In this document: positions 44,158-54,520 of the stretch, in pieces
Position numbering within the stretch: the stretch's first letter is position 1
Layout of the letters: each line of letters opens with the position of its first letter
Origin: Brettanomyces bruxellensis
Lineage: Eukaryota > Ascomycota > Pichiomycetes > Pichiales > Pichiaceae
Direction of reading: 5' to 3'
Assembly: GCF_011074885.1 (NCBI RefSeq)
Contig: NC_054689.1
Span: 310,001-374,000, forward strand
Length of the DNA: 64,000 bases
Notes under the pieces: generated by a model
Database searches by the model: none
What the model was told of the DNA's origin: nothing
Seen by the model: only the letters and a program-made list of their open reading frames with translations
Translations under genes and position numbers: made by a program

Positions 44158-45465
44158 CTACATCATATTCCGCTTCATGTTCAAACTGTCTCTTTTCCTC
44201 TGAGCCGTGATGTTGAACAACGAATCTGATGAAGCCATATCCGACTCATTCGCACTGCTCATTGTGGCAAGAGGACTCGATAACGAACTTCTAGAACCGG
44301 ATCTCCGGGCCCTCACCTTGTTTGGCGAGAAATTCTGCTTGAACGGACTTTGGAGTGGCTTGTAAGTCTCAAATGTGAAAACATCAGACTGGAAATCTTG
44401 CTCCGCACCGCCTTTACTCGTTGAACTGTGGCTATTAAGGCGAGGGGAGCCGTTACTGCACACATTAGGAAACAACGGTGCCAACGGCGAGCCACTGCTT
44501 AGTTTTCTGGACGAAGAAGGAGGTGTCATCATCTCGTGAGGCGAGTGCAGCTGCTTTCTGGTGTAAGGAGGTGCGAATGGCGACAAAGAGTGGCTTCGGT
44601 ACTGCTGTGAGGACGATGGAGCAGAAATTTGCTGTTGATTGGTAGCAGCATCTGCTGGTAGCTGGACTGAGTCAACTAGAGAATCCGTGGAAGAGATTCG
44701 GGCGGCATTAAATGCCAAATTTTGGTGCAACCACGAAGGTCTGTGGATCAGAGGCTGGAAAGGTGTAGTTGGAGTCGTTAGAGAAACTGACGAATCGTTT
44801 CTGGACGCAATCTGGATGGTCCGGTCCGCATTGGAGTTGCTGAGCTCCAAAAGTCTTCTTCGTATCACAGCTAGACAGTTTATTCTGTTTGCCTCAAGCA
44901 TGAGGTCGTCACTTTTCTGTGCGGAAACGTCAATCTTGAGATCCTGGTTATGCAGAAGGGCAATATACATTTGCTTTGAGATCTTTGAGCACACACCAGA
45001 AGGTGGGAAATTCATATTAAACGGCGTGACACTTGGTGCGTTCGCATAAGCATGATAAAGCTCCATTAACGCCTCGTCAAAGGCTGGAGTGAAGTCATAA
45101 CTGCTCATATTAACAGGGCTGGCGGTCTGACCACCTCCAATTGATGAAGCCATGGATCCAACACTATTGCACTGATAGATTGGAGACAGGTGCTGTGTTG
45201 GATCCGAACCAGTAGACTTGTTGAGATCATGCCCTAAGTCTGAAGTCGATGAGCACAGAGAACTGCTTCGTGAAATTCCTGGAAACGAAGGTCTTTCGAG
45301 TTGCAGAATGGATGGAAAGTTCGTGTTGACAGGCGTGCAATATCCAGATGGGGTAATTGGTGTAACACAACCGCCTGGTGCAGAAGGTGGCCCATTAGGG
45401 TCCAAGTAGGAGGAGCTCTTGTTCCGGTTGAGATTCAAGTGTAAATTCGGTTTCATGGTTTTCAT
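44158..45465 (-). CDS. Ser/Pro-rich protein of unknown function with a conserved-looking core
   Basis: 435 residues from ATG 45465; a TTG opens the frame five codons earlier. The N-terminus contains several Thr-Pro/Ser-Pro sites (CVTPITPSGYCTPVN), suggestive of regulation by proline-directed kinases. The only ordered-looking block is about 125-215: FDEALMELYHAYANAPSVTP, then ISKQMYIALLHNQDLKIDV and ANRINCLAVIRRRLLEL. The remainder is low-complexity Ser/Pro/Gln with many SP dipeptides and a basic stretch (KVRARRSGSRSS) near the end. No enzyme motif or membrane segment. Probably a regulatory or cell-cycle protein by composition only; I do not recognise it. A 2.3-kb region separates it from SCS2. 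Confidence 0.75.
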   Translation of the reverse strand: MKTMKPNLHLNLNRNKSSSYLDPNGPPSAPGGCVTPITPSGYCTPVNTNFPSILQLERPSFPGISRSSSLCSSTSDLGHDLNKSTGSDPTQHLSPIYQCNSVGSMASSIGGGQTASPVNMSSYDFTPAFDEALMELYHAYANAPSVTPFNMNFPPSGVCSKISKQMYIALLHNQDLKIDVSAQKSDDLMLEANRINCLAVIRRRLLELSNSNADRTIQIASRNDSSVSLTTPTTPFQPLIHRPSWLHQNLAFNAARISSTDSLVDSVQLPADAATNQQQISAPSSSQQYRSHSLSPFAPPYTRKQLHSPHEMMTPPSSSRKLSSGSPLAPLFPNVCSNGSPRLNSHSSTSKGGAEQDFQSDVFTFETYKPLQSPFKQNFSPNKVRARRSGSRSSLSSPLATMSSANESDMASSDSLFNITAQRKRDSLNMKRNMM

Positions 45466-47774
45466 TTCTGGAATTGGCAATTAAGCGAGAGATGAAAAAA
45501 AACGCGTGCGATGAAACACCAAATAGTATTTTGTTGATGATATTCTCACTGAAGCCACTTCGTAATATGGTGGCAAACGTGACAATGATAGGAAGCTGTG
45601 CAAGTGTAAAGGGGGATGAACAAGAAAAGAAAGGGTTGAATTGCAAAGGCAAGAATTGTAAAATGGAATAACAGTAAATAATATGTAGAGAAGAAATAGG
45701 GGAATATTGACGCAACTGCTGAAAGCAATGTATTTTAACAGTCTGTGCTAATTCGGCGACTTCCTCGAAATCAGAAACTGCCTATGTTCGTTACGGCAAT
45801 ATCGAGCGATAAAAAGAAGTTTAAACGAAACAGAGGGGAAAAGAAGATGCAGACAAACAAAATAATTAACTGACATCTTGATAAGCAGGTGTAGCTTTCC
45901 TCAACGAGAAAAAAAAAATTGAATTAACGTGTGTGACATATACATATATGCCGATAAATTATATCTATTTTTACATGCTTGTTCCTGACGCGCGCGACTT
46001 TGTTTTTTGATTATTCTGCTTTATTGTTTTTTTCTTAATCTCCCCCTTTACAATGTTTCTTCAAATCTTGCTTCTCCTTGCGTTTTAGCACAGCGCCGTA
46101 TACTAAGACAAAAACCGAAATCGCTTTAGCATTATATCGTGTCCAGCCACTTAAATCCGAATAATCATTTCCTTGTATCTCTTTAAAGCTTTAGAATTTA
46201 CAAAACATAATCGCCACTTTTTTATATTTCTATACACTTTCATAATTCCTGTGTCACAACACAGGTTCGGTCCATACCCAGACAAAATATGAACTCTGGT
46301 TTCAGCACCATACACTTTTAACATGGATGTAATGACGTTACATACTCGACAATTAGCATTCGCCTTCTCGTTGTAAACTGTTGCAGATCCAAAAGCGGAC
46401 GATAAAACTGGAACAAGTAATTATTGTGTGCGTCTAAATTTCCCACTTGGAACAAGAAACGCGAAAGATGATGCCCGATTTCAGCCTTCGCTACCCCTTT
46501 GGAAAAAAAGTTCGAAATTAAAAAGCAGCACTGCTGGGTATTTCGCACCGTATGCACTTTGTCAATACAATTTCTTGTGACAACCCCTTTAAAAAAAGAA
46601 GGGAAAAAAGAAAATTTCCGCGGACCCACAGGTGTAGATGAAAATTCCCCACAATAAAGGCCCGACATTTCCGATTGATCCGTTGACTAATTGGGGGATA
46701 ATTAAGATAAATGCTCAGCATTGAGTTACGGGGCACGGATGAGTACCTGTTGCGACTCTCACAACTCGTCAAGTGTTCTTTTTTTTTCTTCTTGAATTTT
46801 TTCCCTGGAAAAAAGAGAAAAAATGTCAATGCCGATCTGCGGCAGGAAGAAAAAGAACAATTGACGCGAAAGCGTTCCTTCTTGCGTCGATAGTCGTCGG
46901 CCTCGAGGTCTGTATTAGTGAGAGCTACGCAAGAATATAATTCATTATCTTCAGACATTATTCTAGTTCAGACGTGCGACTAAATCCCTGAAATATAAAT
47001 TTATTGAGGTAGGGCAATGCTTGCAATGAGATGAATATATAATTGTTTAACAATCAAACATGACTGATATAACTGAACACGTCAGGCATCAAACACATTC
47101 GGTATGTGGACGTGAATGTTGAAAAAAGTAAATAAACCCCTAAAATTAAAAAAATCAAAAGAAAAAAAATCTAAGACATAACTCAACGTCACTTTTTAAT
47201 CTTATTAATGATCTTTTATACCTTCTAAAAACGTATTACATGGCCTGGTGCAACTACAGCAAGTTATTCGAGCCATTTCAATGATATTTGCAGTAAATAG
47301 GCTAATGGAATGAATCCTTTGCCCACAAGTGCCAGAGATACACCACCGTGCACCAGAATTTTGTTCTATGAGACCTGAATTTTGAGTTTTTCTACCTTTT
47401 TCCTTCTCATGTATTTTTTAATTTTTTTTTTTATTCTTATTATTCTTCTTTTTTATATCCTCCTTCTTACACCCATAGCTTTTTTTTTTTCGTTTGTGCA
47501 GTTTATCATATCTTTGGTGTAATTCAACTGAAATAGTTTGCTACAAGCAGATTGACTATTAGGAAGTTTCATTGATATAATTTCTTCGGTACCATTATAA
47601 ATACATACATTGAAAGAAGCAACATAGGGCTTACAGCATCCCAATAGAAAAAATAGTGAAGCCGGATAAACATAATTATTAGCCAGGCTTTATTTTTCGA
47701 CAAACATTGACACAAGAATAATAAGAGGTATAGTGAATCACACGACCAGCTCCCATAATATACAACAAACGACA
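45466..47774. other. 2.3-kb divergent region without a confident gene
   Basis: It lies between two divergent starts. It contains homopolymer A and T runs and a T-rich stretch (about 47395-47460) near the SCS2 side. A 146-codon minus frame (46518-46958) starts plausibly (MSEDNELYSCVALTN) but soon becomes Phe/Lys-rich sequence from homopolymers, so I do not call it. No RNA gene recognised. Confidence 0.5.
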
Positions 47775-48446
47775 ATGCAAATTTCACCAAAATTGCTAGA
47801 ATTCCAGGCCCCCTTTACGGAAGTCCAAACACAGGATGTCACTGTGACAAATGACACAAATGAATACATCGCGTTTAAAGTTAAGACTACAGCACCGAAA
47901 CTTTACTGCGTGAGACCTAATGCATCCACAATTGCTCCAGAGGAAAGTGTCAAGGTTCATATTATTCTTCAAGGTCTGGAGCAGGAACCAGCTGTTGGAA
48001 CAAAGTGCAAAGATAAATTCCTTTTCGTGTCTGTGCCTTGTGATGCTTCAGTGAGTCCAAGATCTGTTTCCAAGACATGGCCACAACTTCAGAAAGCTGC
48101 CGGTGGTACATCTAAAGGTATTAAGATGAAGGTTTCGTTCAATTATGATAACGCCATTAACCCTATCGAAGAAGAGAAAACATCCCAGATTAGTAATGGT
48201 GCTGCCGTTACCTCATCTGCTGTTAAAGGTGCCACTGAATCTACAACAACTGCTCGTAATGTTGGAAAAGTTGCCGATGATGAACCAAAATCGACAGGTT
48301 CGAAATTGGATGACACTGAAAAGTCGGAGGTTGCTGCGACCGAACCTCCTGTTGTTGCTCCAAAATCGGGAGGAAGTATTAATTCATACGTTGCTCTTCT
48401 TTTACTTGTGTTATTGGTGTATGTGGTTATCAAGTTTGCCCTATAA
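47775..48446 (+). CDS. SCS2: VAP-family ER membrane protein Scs2
   Basis: A tail-anchored ER protein that recruits FFAT-motif proteins and forms ER-plasma membrane contacts. 223 residues from ATG 47775; the frame opens 14 codons earlier at GTG. The N-terminal MSP domain (about 1-125) has ISPKLLEFQAPFTEVQTQDVTVTN, the FKVKTTAPKLYCVRPN FFAT-binding region and CKDKFLFVSVPC. A Thr/Ser/Lys linker follows and a single C-terminal hydrophobic anchor (about 203-222, SYVALLLLVLLVYVVIKFAL). S. cerevisiae Scs2 has 244 residues. Its paralogue Scs22 is shorter, so Scs2 is preferred. Confidence 0.93.
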   Translation: MQISPKLLEFQAPFTEVQTQDVTVTNDTNEYIAFKVKTTAPKLYCVRPNASTIAPEESVKVHIILQGLEQEPAVGTKCKDKFLFVSVPCDASVSPRSVSKTWPQLQKAAGGTSKGIKMKVSFNYDNAINPIEEEKTSQISNGAAVTSSAVKGATESTTTARNVGKVADDEPKSTGSKLDDTEKSEVAATEPPVVAPKSGGSINSYVALLLLVLLVYVVIKFAL

Positions 48447-49315
48447 TATTGACACGAGGTACGTTACACTAATTATCACATACTTATACTTGGCTTGATT
48501 AGCATTGCTGACTGCTTGATGAATATCTTATAAAACAGATATGGAGCTACTGAAGAGTTCGAGTTTGCTTTATTTGTTTTTTTGGACTGCACCGGTTAGT
48601 ATATCAACTGTGTCCATTCTGTTTTTCTCTTATCATTGGCTAGCTCTCATCCAGGTTGCCATTCACCAACATCCATTTCCACTTTTTTATTTTATTAGCA
48701 CTTTCTCTTTAGCTTGTTACTACTACAATTTTCTTTGTTTATTTTACCACACACGTTGCTTTTGCTGTCTTCCGTTTTTATCCTATCCACTACATCCTTT
48801 TTTTTTATTTTTAACCTTTTTAGTTTATCGTTTTCCAACCAACCTACCATTCCTTTTTTTGCGTTCTCTTTGTTTTTAGCTAACATAGGTCAAGTTGTCC
48901 AATAGACACATGCCGTAATTGAAAATGAAGGGCAAATATCTTTTGTCAGATGTGTCCGCAAGTTCTTATCTTGGTACAAGATGGGGCGGAAGATACAGCA
49001 CTAATGAGTAAGATGCTTTCGAAATTTGCCATTATTTATTTTATTTTATTTTGGCTCCGTGATTTTTTTTTTCGGAATTCGGAAATGTTTTAGATTACGG
49101 AATTACAGATATTAACTTTTAACCTTTCTTGGTACACTTTCTCCTTCTTAATATAAGCTTGAAGTGAATTTACAACACGCAAATTTGGTGGTTATAGGAC
49201 AATATATCCGACTGGATCATCACATTTAACTTTTAAAGGAAGATCGTTCCGATTTCTGCCAATATACCAAAAAGAAGAAGAAGAAGCTAAAAAAAAAAAT
49301 ACATAACATTTAAAT
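48447..49315. other. Intergenic region SCS2 / RING gene
   Basis: Pyrimidine-rich low-complexity sequence (about 48700-48880), AT-rich sequence, and a GAAGAAGAAGAAGC run before the RING gene (about 49273-49286). Short frames here are compositional. Confidence 0.55.
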
Positions 49316-50098
49316 ATGATACCAGGGGTGGACAAAAGTCCAGTAGATATCGAAGACATATCCACAGTTACTGAGGGAACAAGTTCGGATGGGTCTTATC
49401 AAGGCCGAAAACGAATGCATGAAGATAATGATGACGGTGCTTCTCACATGGAAAATAGAAATAGCGTATCTTTCATTAACAGTGATGATGATATTATAGT
49501 AGGAGAGGCGGTGCATCGGAACAAAAGAAGACGACAAAGCCAGTCAAATACTGAGCATTCAAATAGCGAACATATAGGCTTGGCTATTGTATCGGATCCG
49601 GTTGAAATAGTATCCGATACAGATGGTGAAGATACAGAAGTTGATGAGGATGATGAAGATATTGAAGGTGAAGCCATTGGCAACCCCTTAAACAGTTTTC
49701 GCCATCGGAGAATCGCAAGAGTCGTTGACGAAACTGGGCTGAGTGGGACATCAGATGAAAGCACAGATGTTGATAGTAGTGATGAGGATGATGATATAGT
49801 AATCGTTGGAGCAGATGGCAAGGAAGAGAAAGTTAAAACTACAGATGATCTCTTGAAGGATTCCAGAAAGAATGATAATTCCAATCTTCACGAAGTTACA
49901 TGTCCGATATGCATGGATCCAATCAAAGAATGCGTGGCAAGTCCATGTGGACACTTCTATTGCTCGGACTGTGTTTATAAGGCCATGGCTAGCTCAAAGG
50001 TAACTGGAACTACTAAGGGCAGATGTGCCTTATGTAGGAAAATTGTGCAGTACAAAGACCTGGTTTGGTTGAAATTTAGGTATCGGAAAAAGGTTTGA
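49316..50098 (+). CDS. SLX8: RING-finger ubiquitin ligase, Slx8-like (SUMO-targeted)
   Basis: 260 residues. The C-terminal RING (about 196-245) is complete C3HC4: CPIC, then CGHFYCSDC, then CALC, placed at the extreme C-terminus as in Slx8. The N-terminal 190 residues are acidic and disordered. They contain three hydrophobic clusters beside acidic runs, DDDIIVGE (about 57-64), VEIVSDTDGED and DDDIVIVGAD (about 158-167), which look like SUMO-interaction motifs. Slx8 with Slx5 ubiquitinates sumoylated nuclear proteins. A basic KRRRQSQ stretch could be a nuclear signal. Another small nuclear RING protein is possible, so the symbol is moderately certain. It converges with MED10. Confidence 0.7.
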   Translation: MIPGVDKSPVDIEDISTVTEGTSSDGSYQGRKRMHEDNDDGASHMENRNSVSFINSDDDIIVGEAVHRNKRRRQSQSNTEHSNSEHIGLAIVSDPVEIVSDTDGEDTEVDEDDEDIEGEAIGNPLNSFRHRRIARVVDETGLSGTSDESTDVDSSDEDDDIVIVGADGKEEKVKTTDDLLKDSRKNDNSNLHEVTCPICMDPIKECVASPCGHFYCSDCVYKAMASSKVTGTTKGRCALCRKIVQYKDLVWLKFRYRKKV

Positions 50099-50213
50099 TG
50101 TATCTATTTTCTGCATGTGTTTCTCATTTTACCGTAACTCAACATCTTTTCTACTCAATATAGCACATTATCTCGCATAGTAAAGTTTATTATACATGAC
50201 TGCATACCGTGTA

Positions 50214-50645
50214 TCATAGGTTTGTCCTTTCTTTGATATCATCAACTTGGGACGAGAGCTCAGGGAATTCACGCTTTATCGAGGCCCCCAGTGTATCTCT
50301 AAAGTTTTGGAAAGCCAGTGACTTGCCGTTTAGGTATTGATTAAGCTTGCGAACAACTTCGACAAACTCCTTAGTATATATATCTGGATTGCGTCCATCC
50401 TCGACGTAATTCACTATATCCAACGGTATTTGCACGTTATGTAAATCCTTTCTATCACTTATACCTCGTAATTGATCAATAATCTTATTTAAATTGTTGG
50501 CGAGACCCAACTTGGCAGTTTCTGTACCTTGAAAATCATGAATCTGAACTCCAAGATGAACTAACGTTTCTATAATATCAGCAAGATCTTTCTGTATGGA
50601 TCCTAACGGAGTCCTTGGGTCTGAAATCCTCTCTGCCGTAGTCAT
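50214..50645 (-). CDS. NUT2: Mediator subunit 10 (Nut2)
   Basis: A middle-module subunit of the Mediator complex that links activators to RNA polymerase II. 143 residues from ATG 50645; the frame remains open for 69 codons upstream but with no family similarity there. Diagnostic blocks are IIETLVHLGVQIHDFQGT and the near-invariant IPLDIVNYVEDGRNPDIYTKEFVE, followed by NQYLNGK and REFPEL, as in S. cerevisiae Nut2 (157 residues). It shares a 614-bp divergent region with MET16. Confidence 0.97.
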   Translation of the reverse strand: MTTAERISDPRTPLGSIQKDLADIIETLVHLGVQIHDFQGTETAKLGLANNLNKIIDQLRGISDRKDLHNVQIPLDIVNYVEDGRNPDIYTKEFVEVVRKLNQYLNGKSLAFQNFRDTLGASIKREFPELSSQVDDIKERTNL

Positions 50646-51259
50646 TTTTTTGATTATATTGTGGGTTGAACGTCGCTTGTGATATATATTGAACCGGGCA
50701 GTGGATAAATAAACAGATTGCAAACAGAGTACGCTTTCTATAATGTATGCTAGACCAAATAAATATTCGTCATCAAAGCGACGCGTCGATTTTAGACGCC
50801 TTGCCTGCTTGTGCGTATACCAGTTGCTTGTACAATTTCCATATTTTAGCAATACATCTGCAGCGTTATGGGCAAATATCTATGCTCAATTGCAGCGCTA
50901 GAACATTTATTGGGACTGCAATTAATAACTTTGAACACTTTAATTATCGTCTTGTCTTCTAACCTCTTCGTGCTGTAAACACCGCCCTGATCTAAGTTTC
51001 ATTTTTCATTTTTTCATTTTTTTTTTTTTTTTTCCAAATTGCACGTGAGCTCTCACCATAGTTAAGGTAGCAATGCATAATTTGGGAACACCACACAGAA
51101 ACAACCAATTTGTCATCGTGAATAAAAGTAAATCGGTCTTCAGAGCTGGAGAGTGAAAAATTTCACTCTTGCATATTGTCCCCTTTTCCGCCATGTGAAG
51201 AAGCACTGTAATTCGTTTTCCCTTTGCCTTGCAGTGTAGATTTAACAGTGTTGCCAATA
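50646..51259. other. Divergent promoter region NUT2-MET16
   Basis: It holds a T15-16 run (about 51018-51033), a CACGTGA site and AT-rich promoter sequence. No gene seen. Confidence 0.6.
51042..51048 (+). promoter_or_regulatory. Cbf1-type site (CACGTGA) upstream of MET16
   Basis: CACGTGA (reverse TCACGTG) lies 211 bp upstream of the MET16 ATG. It is the consensus bound by Cbf1 with Met4/Met28 in yeast sulfur-assimilation promoters, so it fits the gene's role. Confidence 0.7.
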
Positions 51260-52096
51260 ATGACAGAAATACAGCAAGAAAAAAAGGCAAGGAGAGAGCA
51301 GTTGAACATCACCAAGGTGCAACTAGATCAATGGAATAAAGCTCTAGGGGACCTGAAGCCAGCAAAGATTGTAGAATGGGCAATTCTGACCTTTCCGCAT
51401 CTTTTCCAAACGACTGCTTTTGGACTTAGTGGGTTGTGCATTTTGGATATGATAAGCAAGATGGACTTACCAAAAAGCCTAAACAGCAACACGGGCAAGC
51501 TTCCCATTGAGCTTGTCTTTATAGATACACTATATCATTTTCCGCAGACGTTGGATCTTGTTGATCGTGTGAAAGAGAAGTATCCATCTTTTGCATTACA
51601 TGTTTACAAGCCAGACGGATGTTCGAGTGAAAAAGAGTTCCGTGAGAGGTACGGCGACGAATTGTGGAAAAAAGACCAGTTGAAGTACGATTTTTTGACC
51701 AAGGTCGAGCCACTTGAACGAGCATACAACGAGTTGAACATTATGGCTGTGTTTACAGGCAGAAGACGGTCACAAGGAGCAGCAAGATCAAGTCTGCCTG
51801 TTGTGGATATTGACGAGACTCTGGGTGTGATCAAGATCAATCCCCTCGTTAACTGGAGCTTTGACGATGTTCGGAGCTACATCAAGTCAAACGGAGTGCC
51901 TAGAAACGAGCTTCTAGACTTGGGATACAAATCAGTTGGAGACTGGCACTCAACAGTTCCAGTTAAGGATGGAGAAGATGAAAGGAGCGGTAGATGGAAG
52001 GGTCAAGTGAAGACAGAATGCGGAATTCACCAAACGTCGAAGTACAAGCAGTTTTTAGAGAATGCAGCCAAGAAGGGGAATGAGAAACGAGTCTGA
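51260..52096 (+). CDS. MET16: Phosphoadenylyl-sulfate (PAPS) reductase
   Basis: It reduces PAPS to sulfite with thioredoxin, a central step of sulfate assimilation towards methionine and cysteine. 278 residues from ATG 51260 (S. cerevisiae Met16 261); the frame opens 12 codons earlier at TTG. The PAPS-binding PP-loop-like segment is TTAFGLSGLCILDM (about 59-72), with VFIDTLYHFPQTL after it, the GRRRSQGAARSSLP block in the middle and the catalytic ECGIH near the C-terminus. The two extra Cys pairs of plant/bacterial APS reductases with an iron-sulfur cluster are absent, so it is the PAPS-specific type. A Cbf1 site in the promoter supports the call. Confidence 0.97.
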   Translation: MTEIQQEKKARREQLNITKVQLDQWNKALGDLKPAKIVEWAILTFPHLFQTTAFGLSGLCILDMISKMDLPKSLNSNTGKLPIELVFIDTLYHFPQTLDLVDRVKEKYPSFALHVYKPDGCSSEKEFRERYGDELWKKDQLKYDFLTKVEPLERAYNELNIMAVFTGRRRSQGAARSSLPVVDIDETLGVIKINPLVNWSFDDVRSYIKSNGVPRNELLDLGYKSVGDWHSTVPVKDGEDERSGRWKGQVKTECGIHQTSKYKQFLENAAKKGNEKRV

Positions 52097-52851
52097 GTGA
52101 TGTGAGACATGCGGAATTAATAGAATAAGCGAGGCTTCAGAACTTCATGTGCAGAGATGCTGATACTGCACTAGTGTACGGATACAGGTAATAATGTGCT
52201 TAAGAGGGAATTAGGGTGGGGTAAAGAGCAGATACAGGAGGAATGCTATATGAAGGAGTAGTGATTTATATACATTGAGCATATGCACTGAATATGTACT
52301 GGATATACACTAAATATACACTAAATATACACTAAATATACATTAAATATACACCGAATATACACCAAATATATGCACTGAATATACATCAAATATTTAG
52401 ATTGTTGATACATACATCAGACCACATTCTTGACAAAAATAAACTTGTAGATATACGAGGAACAGCAGCAGTAAAGTGCGGTTTAAACGAGGAGAAATAT
52501 GATATTATTGAACTGTATGCAACTCGACATTTCAGTAGTCATCCATTTAATTGCATTTCACATTTATTCATGTACGAAATGATAAATCCCAAATGCTTCT
52601 AATCTAGTGCCTGGGAAAAATAATAATTCATTTAAAAAAGATCTAAGAATGTGATGACGTCGACTGAGGAAGCATCGCGGCTATTTCTAGCAAATACATT
52701 GCCTCTTTTCTTTCTGGCCATTTTCAAGCATTTGCCCCGTATCAAACGCAACATTTGAACAAAAAAGACTCTTGACTACAAGCAACATCTTGAGCAAAGC
52801 CTTTCAGTTCTTCGTTTCACCTTCTCGAGTTGTATTCGCACTTATCACAAA
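52097..52851. other. Intergenic region MET16-MCA1
   Basis: It contains the 11-bp tandem repeat at about 52268-52398 (separate entry) and AT-rich sequence. The frame 52402-52602 has no recognisable content. Confidence 0.6.
52268..52398 (+). repeat. Degenerate 11-bp tandem repeat (TATACACTAAA)
   Basis: About ten tandem units of TATACACTAAA or close variants (TATACATTAAA, TATACACCGAA, TATACACCAAA), some with 2-bp additions. AT-rich minisatellite between MET16 and MCA1. Confidence 0.85.
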
Positions 52852-54075
52852 ATGTTTCCAGGTAATTCACGAAACACATACTCGAACCAAAGCAGCCAGT
52901 ATCAGAGGCCAAGTGCACCTCCCCCAGGTTATAATCAGCAATACCAGCGGCCAAGTGGCTCTCCACCGGGCTACAGCCAGAATTACCAAAGGCCTGCTGC
53001 CCCTGCACCAAATTCAGATTCGAGAAAAGTGTACCAGAACTGGAATGACTCGAATTCCAACACGGTTGGCGGTATCACGTACCAAAATCCATCTACAGCA
53101 CCTCCTATGCCATCGAGTTCGATGATGACGTACGAGATGTCTGGGCAGACGACTCAGAACTTTGAGTATTCGCAGTGTGACGGTGTTAAAAAGGCCTTGA
53201 TTATTGGCATCAACTACATTGGCACATCAAACGCACTCCGGGGCTGTATTAACGATGCACACAACATGTACCAGTTCTTGGTGTCCAAGGGGTACCCGGA
53301 GGAGAATATTGTGATGCTTACGGATGACCAGAGTGATTATGTGAGGGTTCCAACGAGGGAAAACATGATTCGTGCAATGCAATGGCTTGTCAAGGATGCC
53401 AGGTCCGGAGACTCGCTTTTCTTCCATTATTCCGGCCACGGAGGGCAGGAGGATGACCTAGATGGCGATGAGGCCGATGGAATGGACGATTGCATCTATC
53501 CTGTTGATTTTAAGCAGACGGGATCGCTTATTGACGACGTGATGCACGATATTATGGTCAAACCGCTTCCTGCTGGTTGCAGATTGACGGCACTTTTCGA
53601 TTCCTGCCACAGTGGAACGGCCTTGGACTTGCCCTTCATCTACAGGGCTCAGGATGGTGGAATTAAGGAGTACAACATATGGAAAGAGAGTGGTGGAGAT
53701 GCGCTGAATATCCTTATGGGTTATGCATCGAGAAACCCAATGGAGATGTTCAGCGGTGCCAAGAACATCTACAAGCGGTTTACTACAAACAGTTCATCCA
53801 ACAGAGACGAGATTGTCCGTAAGAAGATGTCTGCTGCAGATGTGATCATGTTTTCTGGTTGCAAGGACTCACAGACTTCGGCCGATGCTCAGGAGGCAGG
53901 AAATTTCACCGGTGCTTTGAGCTGGGCGTTTATCAAGGTTATTTCGCAAAATCCTGTCCAGAGTTACCTCACCATGTTGCAGAATTTGCGTACAGTGTTG
54001 GCCACCAAGTACACGCAGAAGCCGCAGCTCTCATCCTCACACCAGATCGACCCCAACCTCAGGTTTATTATATGA
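52852..54075 (+). CDS. MCA1: Type I metacaspase Mca1
   Basis: A calcium-dependent Arg/Lys-specific cysteine protease linked to protein-aggregate clearance and cell death. 407 residues (S. cerevisiae Mca1 432). The N-terminal prodomain (about 1-105) is Gln/Pro/Tyr/Ser-rich with three YQRP repeats, typical of type I. The p20-like region holds GVKKALIIGINYIGTSNALRG, the catalytic His in FFHYSGHGG and the catalytic Cys in FDSCHSGTALDLP. MFSGCKDSQTSADA follows in the p10-like region, and the C-terminus ends SSSHQIDPNLRFII. The ATG at 52852 is the first. It lies 445 bp upstream of THI6 on the same strand. Confidence 0.97.
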   Translation: MFPGNSRNTYSNQSSQYQRPSAPPPGYNQQYQRPSGSPPGYSQNYQRPAAPAPNSDSRKVYQNWNDSNSNTVGGITYQNPSTAPPMPSSSMMTYEMSGQTTQNFEYSQCDGVKKALIIGINYIGTSNALRGCINDAHNMYQFLVSKGYPEENIVMLTDDQSDYVRVPTRENMIRAMQWLVKDARSGDSLFFHYSGHGGQEDDLDGDEADGMDDCIYPVDFKQTGSLIDDVMHDIMVKPLPAGCRLTALFDSCHSGTALDLPFIYRAQDGGIKEYNIWKESGGDALNILMGYASRNPMEMFSGAKNIYKRFTTNSSSNRDEIVRKKMSAADVIMFSGCKDSQTSADAQEAGNFTGALSWAFIKVISQNPVQSYLTMLQNLRTVLATKYTQKPQLSSSHQIDPNLRFII

Positions 54076-54520
54076 TTGGGGCTGCATTGTGTATAGGCAG
54101 TAAGATTGATATATGGAGTGGAGTAGGGTGTAGCGAGTTTGGGTGGTGGGAGTAAGAAATTATCGCTTTTATATGTAGCTCTTTGGTTAGACGATATTCA
54201 TGCTGTGTGTGCATTTGCTTGCGTTTAATGTATTTGCATTTTCTTGCATCTAATGTATTTGCATTTGCTTGCATCCAATGTATGTATTTGCTTGCATTTA
54301 CTATGTTTGCATTTGCCGTATTCGTATTTCCATCCCACTCATCTCACTCTGCTTTTTCATTTTTCGTTTTCCGCGCGGCTGTCGAAATTTCGCCGGATCA
54401 CTCATTAATTGACTCTTCCTCGTGTTGCATATAACAGAGCGATATCTCCTGTTTTGTGCACATTACTCTTCCGATACTGTCATAACTCACCACCAGCAGA
54501 CAGCAAGAGCAAAAAATAAA
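54076..54520. other. Intergenic region MCA1-THI6
   Basis: Contains the 25-bp minisatellite below and a GC patch (CGCGCGGCTGTCG, about 54373-54385) before THI6. Confidence 0.6.
54205..54325 (+). repeat. Imperfect ~25-bp minisatellite
   Basis: Four to five imperfect units of the type TGTATTTGCATTTGCTTGCA plus about five variable bases, between MCA1 and THI6. They encode an open frame on the plus strand only by composition. Confidence 0.8.

Noticed and set aside
46518..46958. 146-codon minus-strand frame with a plausible ATG
   Set aside because: After about 35 residues it turns into Phe/Lys-rich sequence from homopolymers; no family recognised. It remains a weak candidate.
48926..49012. 28-codon frame starting ATGAAGGGCAAA downstream of SCS2
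   Set aside because: Too short, no conserved feature; chance occurrence.
50646..50852. 69-codon N-terminal extension of the NUT2 frame
   Set aside because: It starts at TTG, has no Mediator similarity, and the ATG at 50645 gives the expected length.
52268..52398. Possible CRISPR-like array because of short regular repeats
   Set aside because: Units are contiguous without spacers and the genome is eukaryotic; it is a minisatellite.
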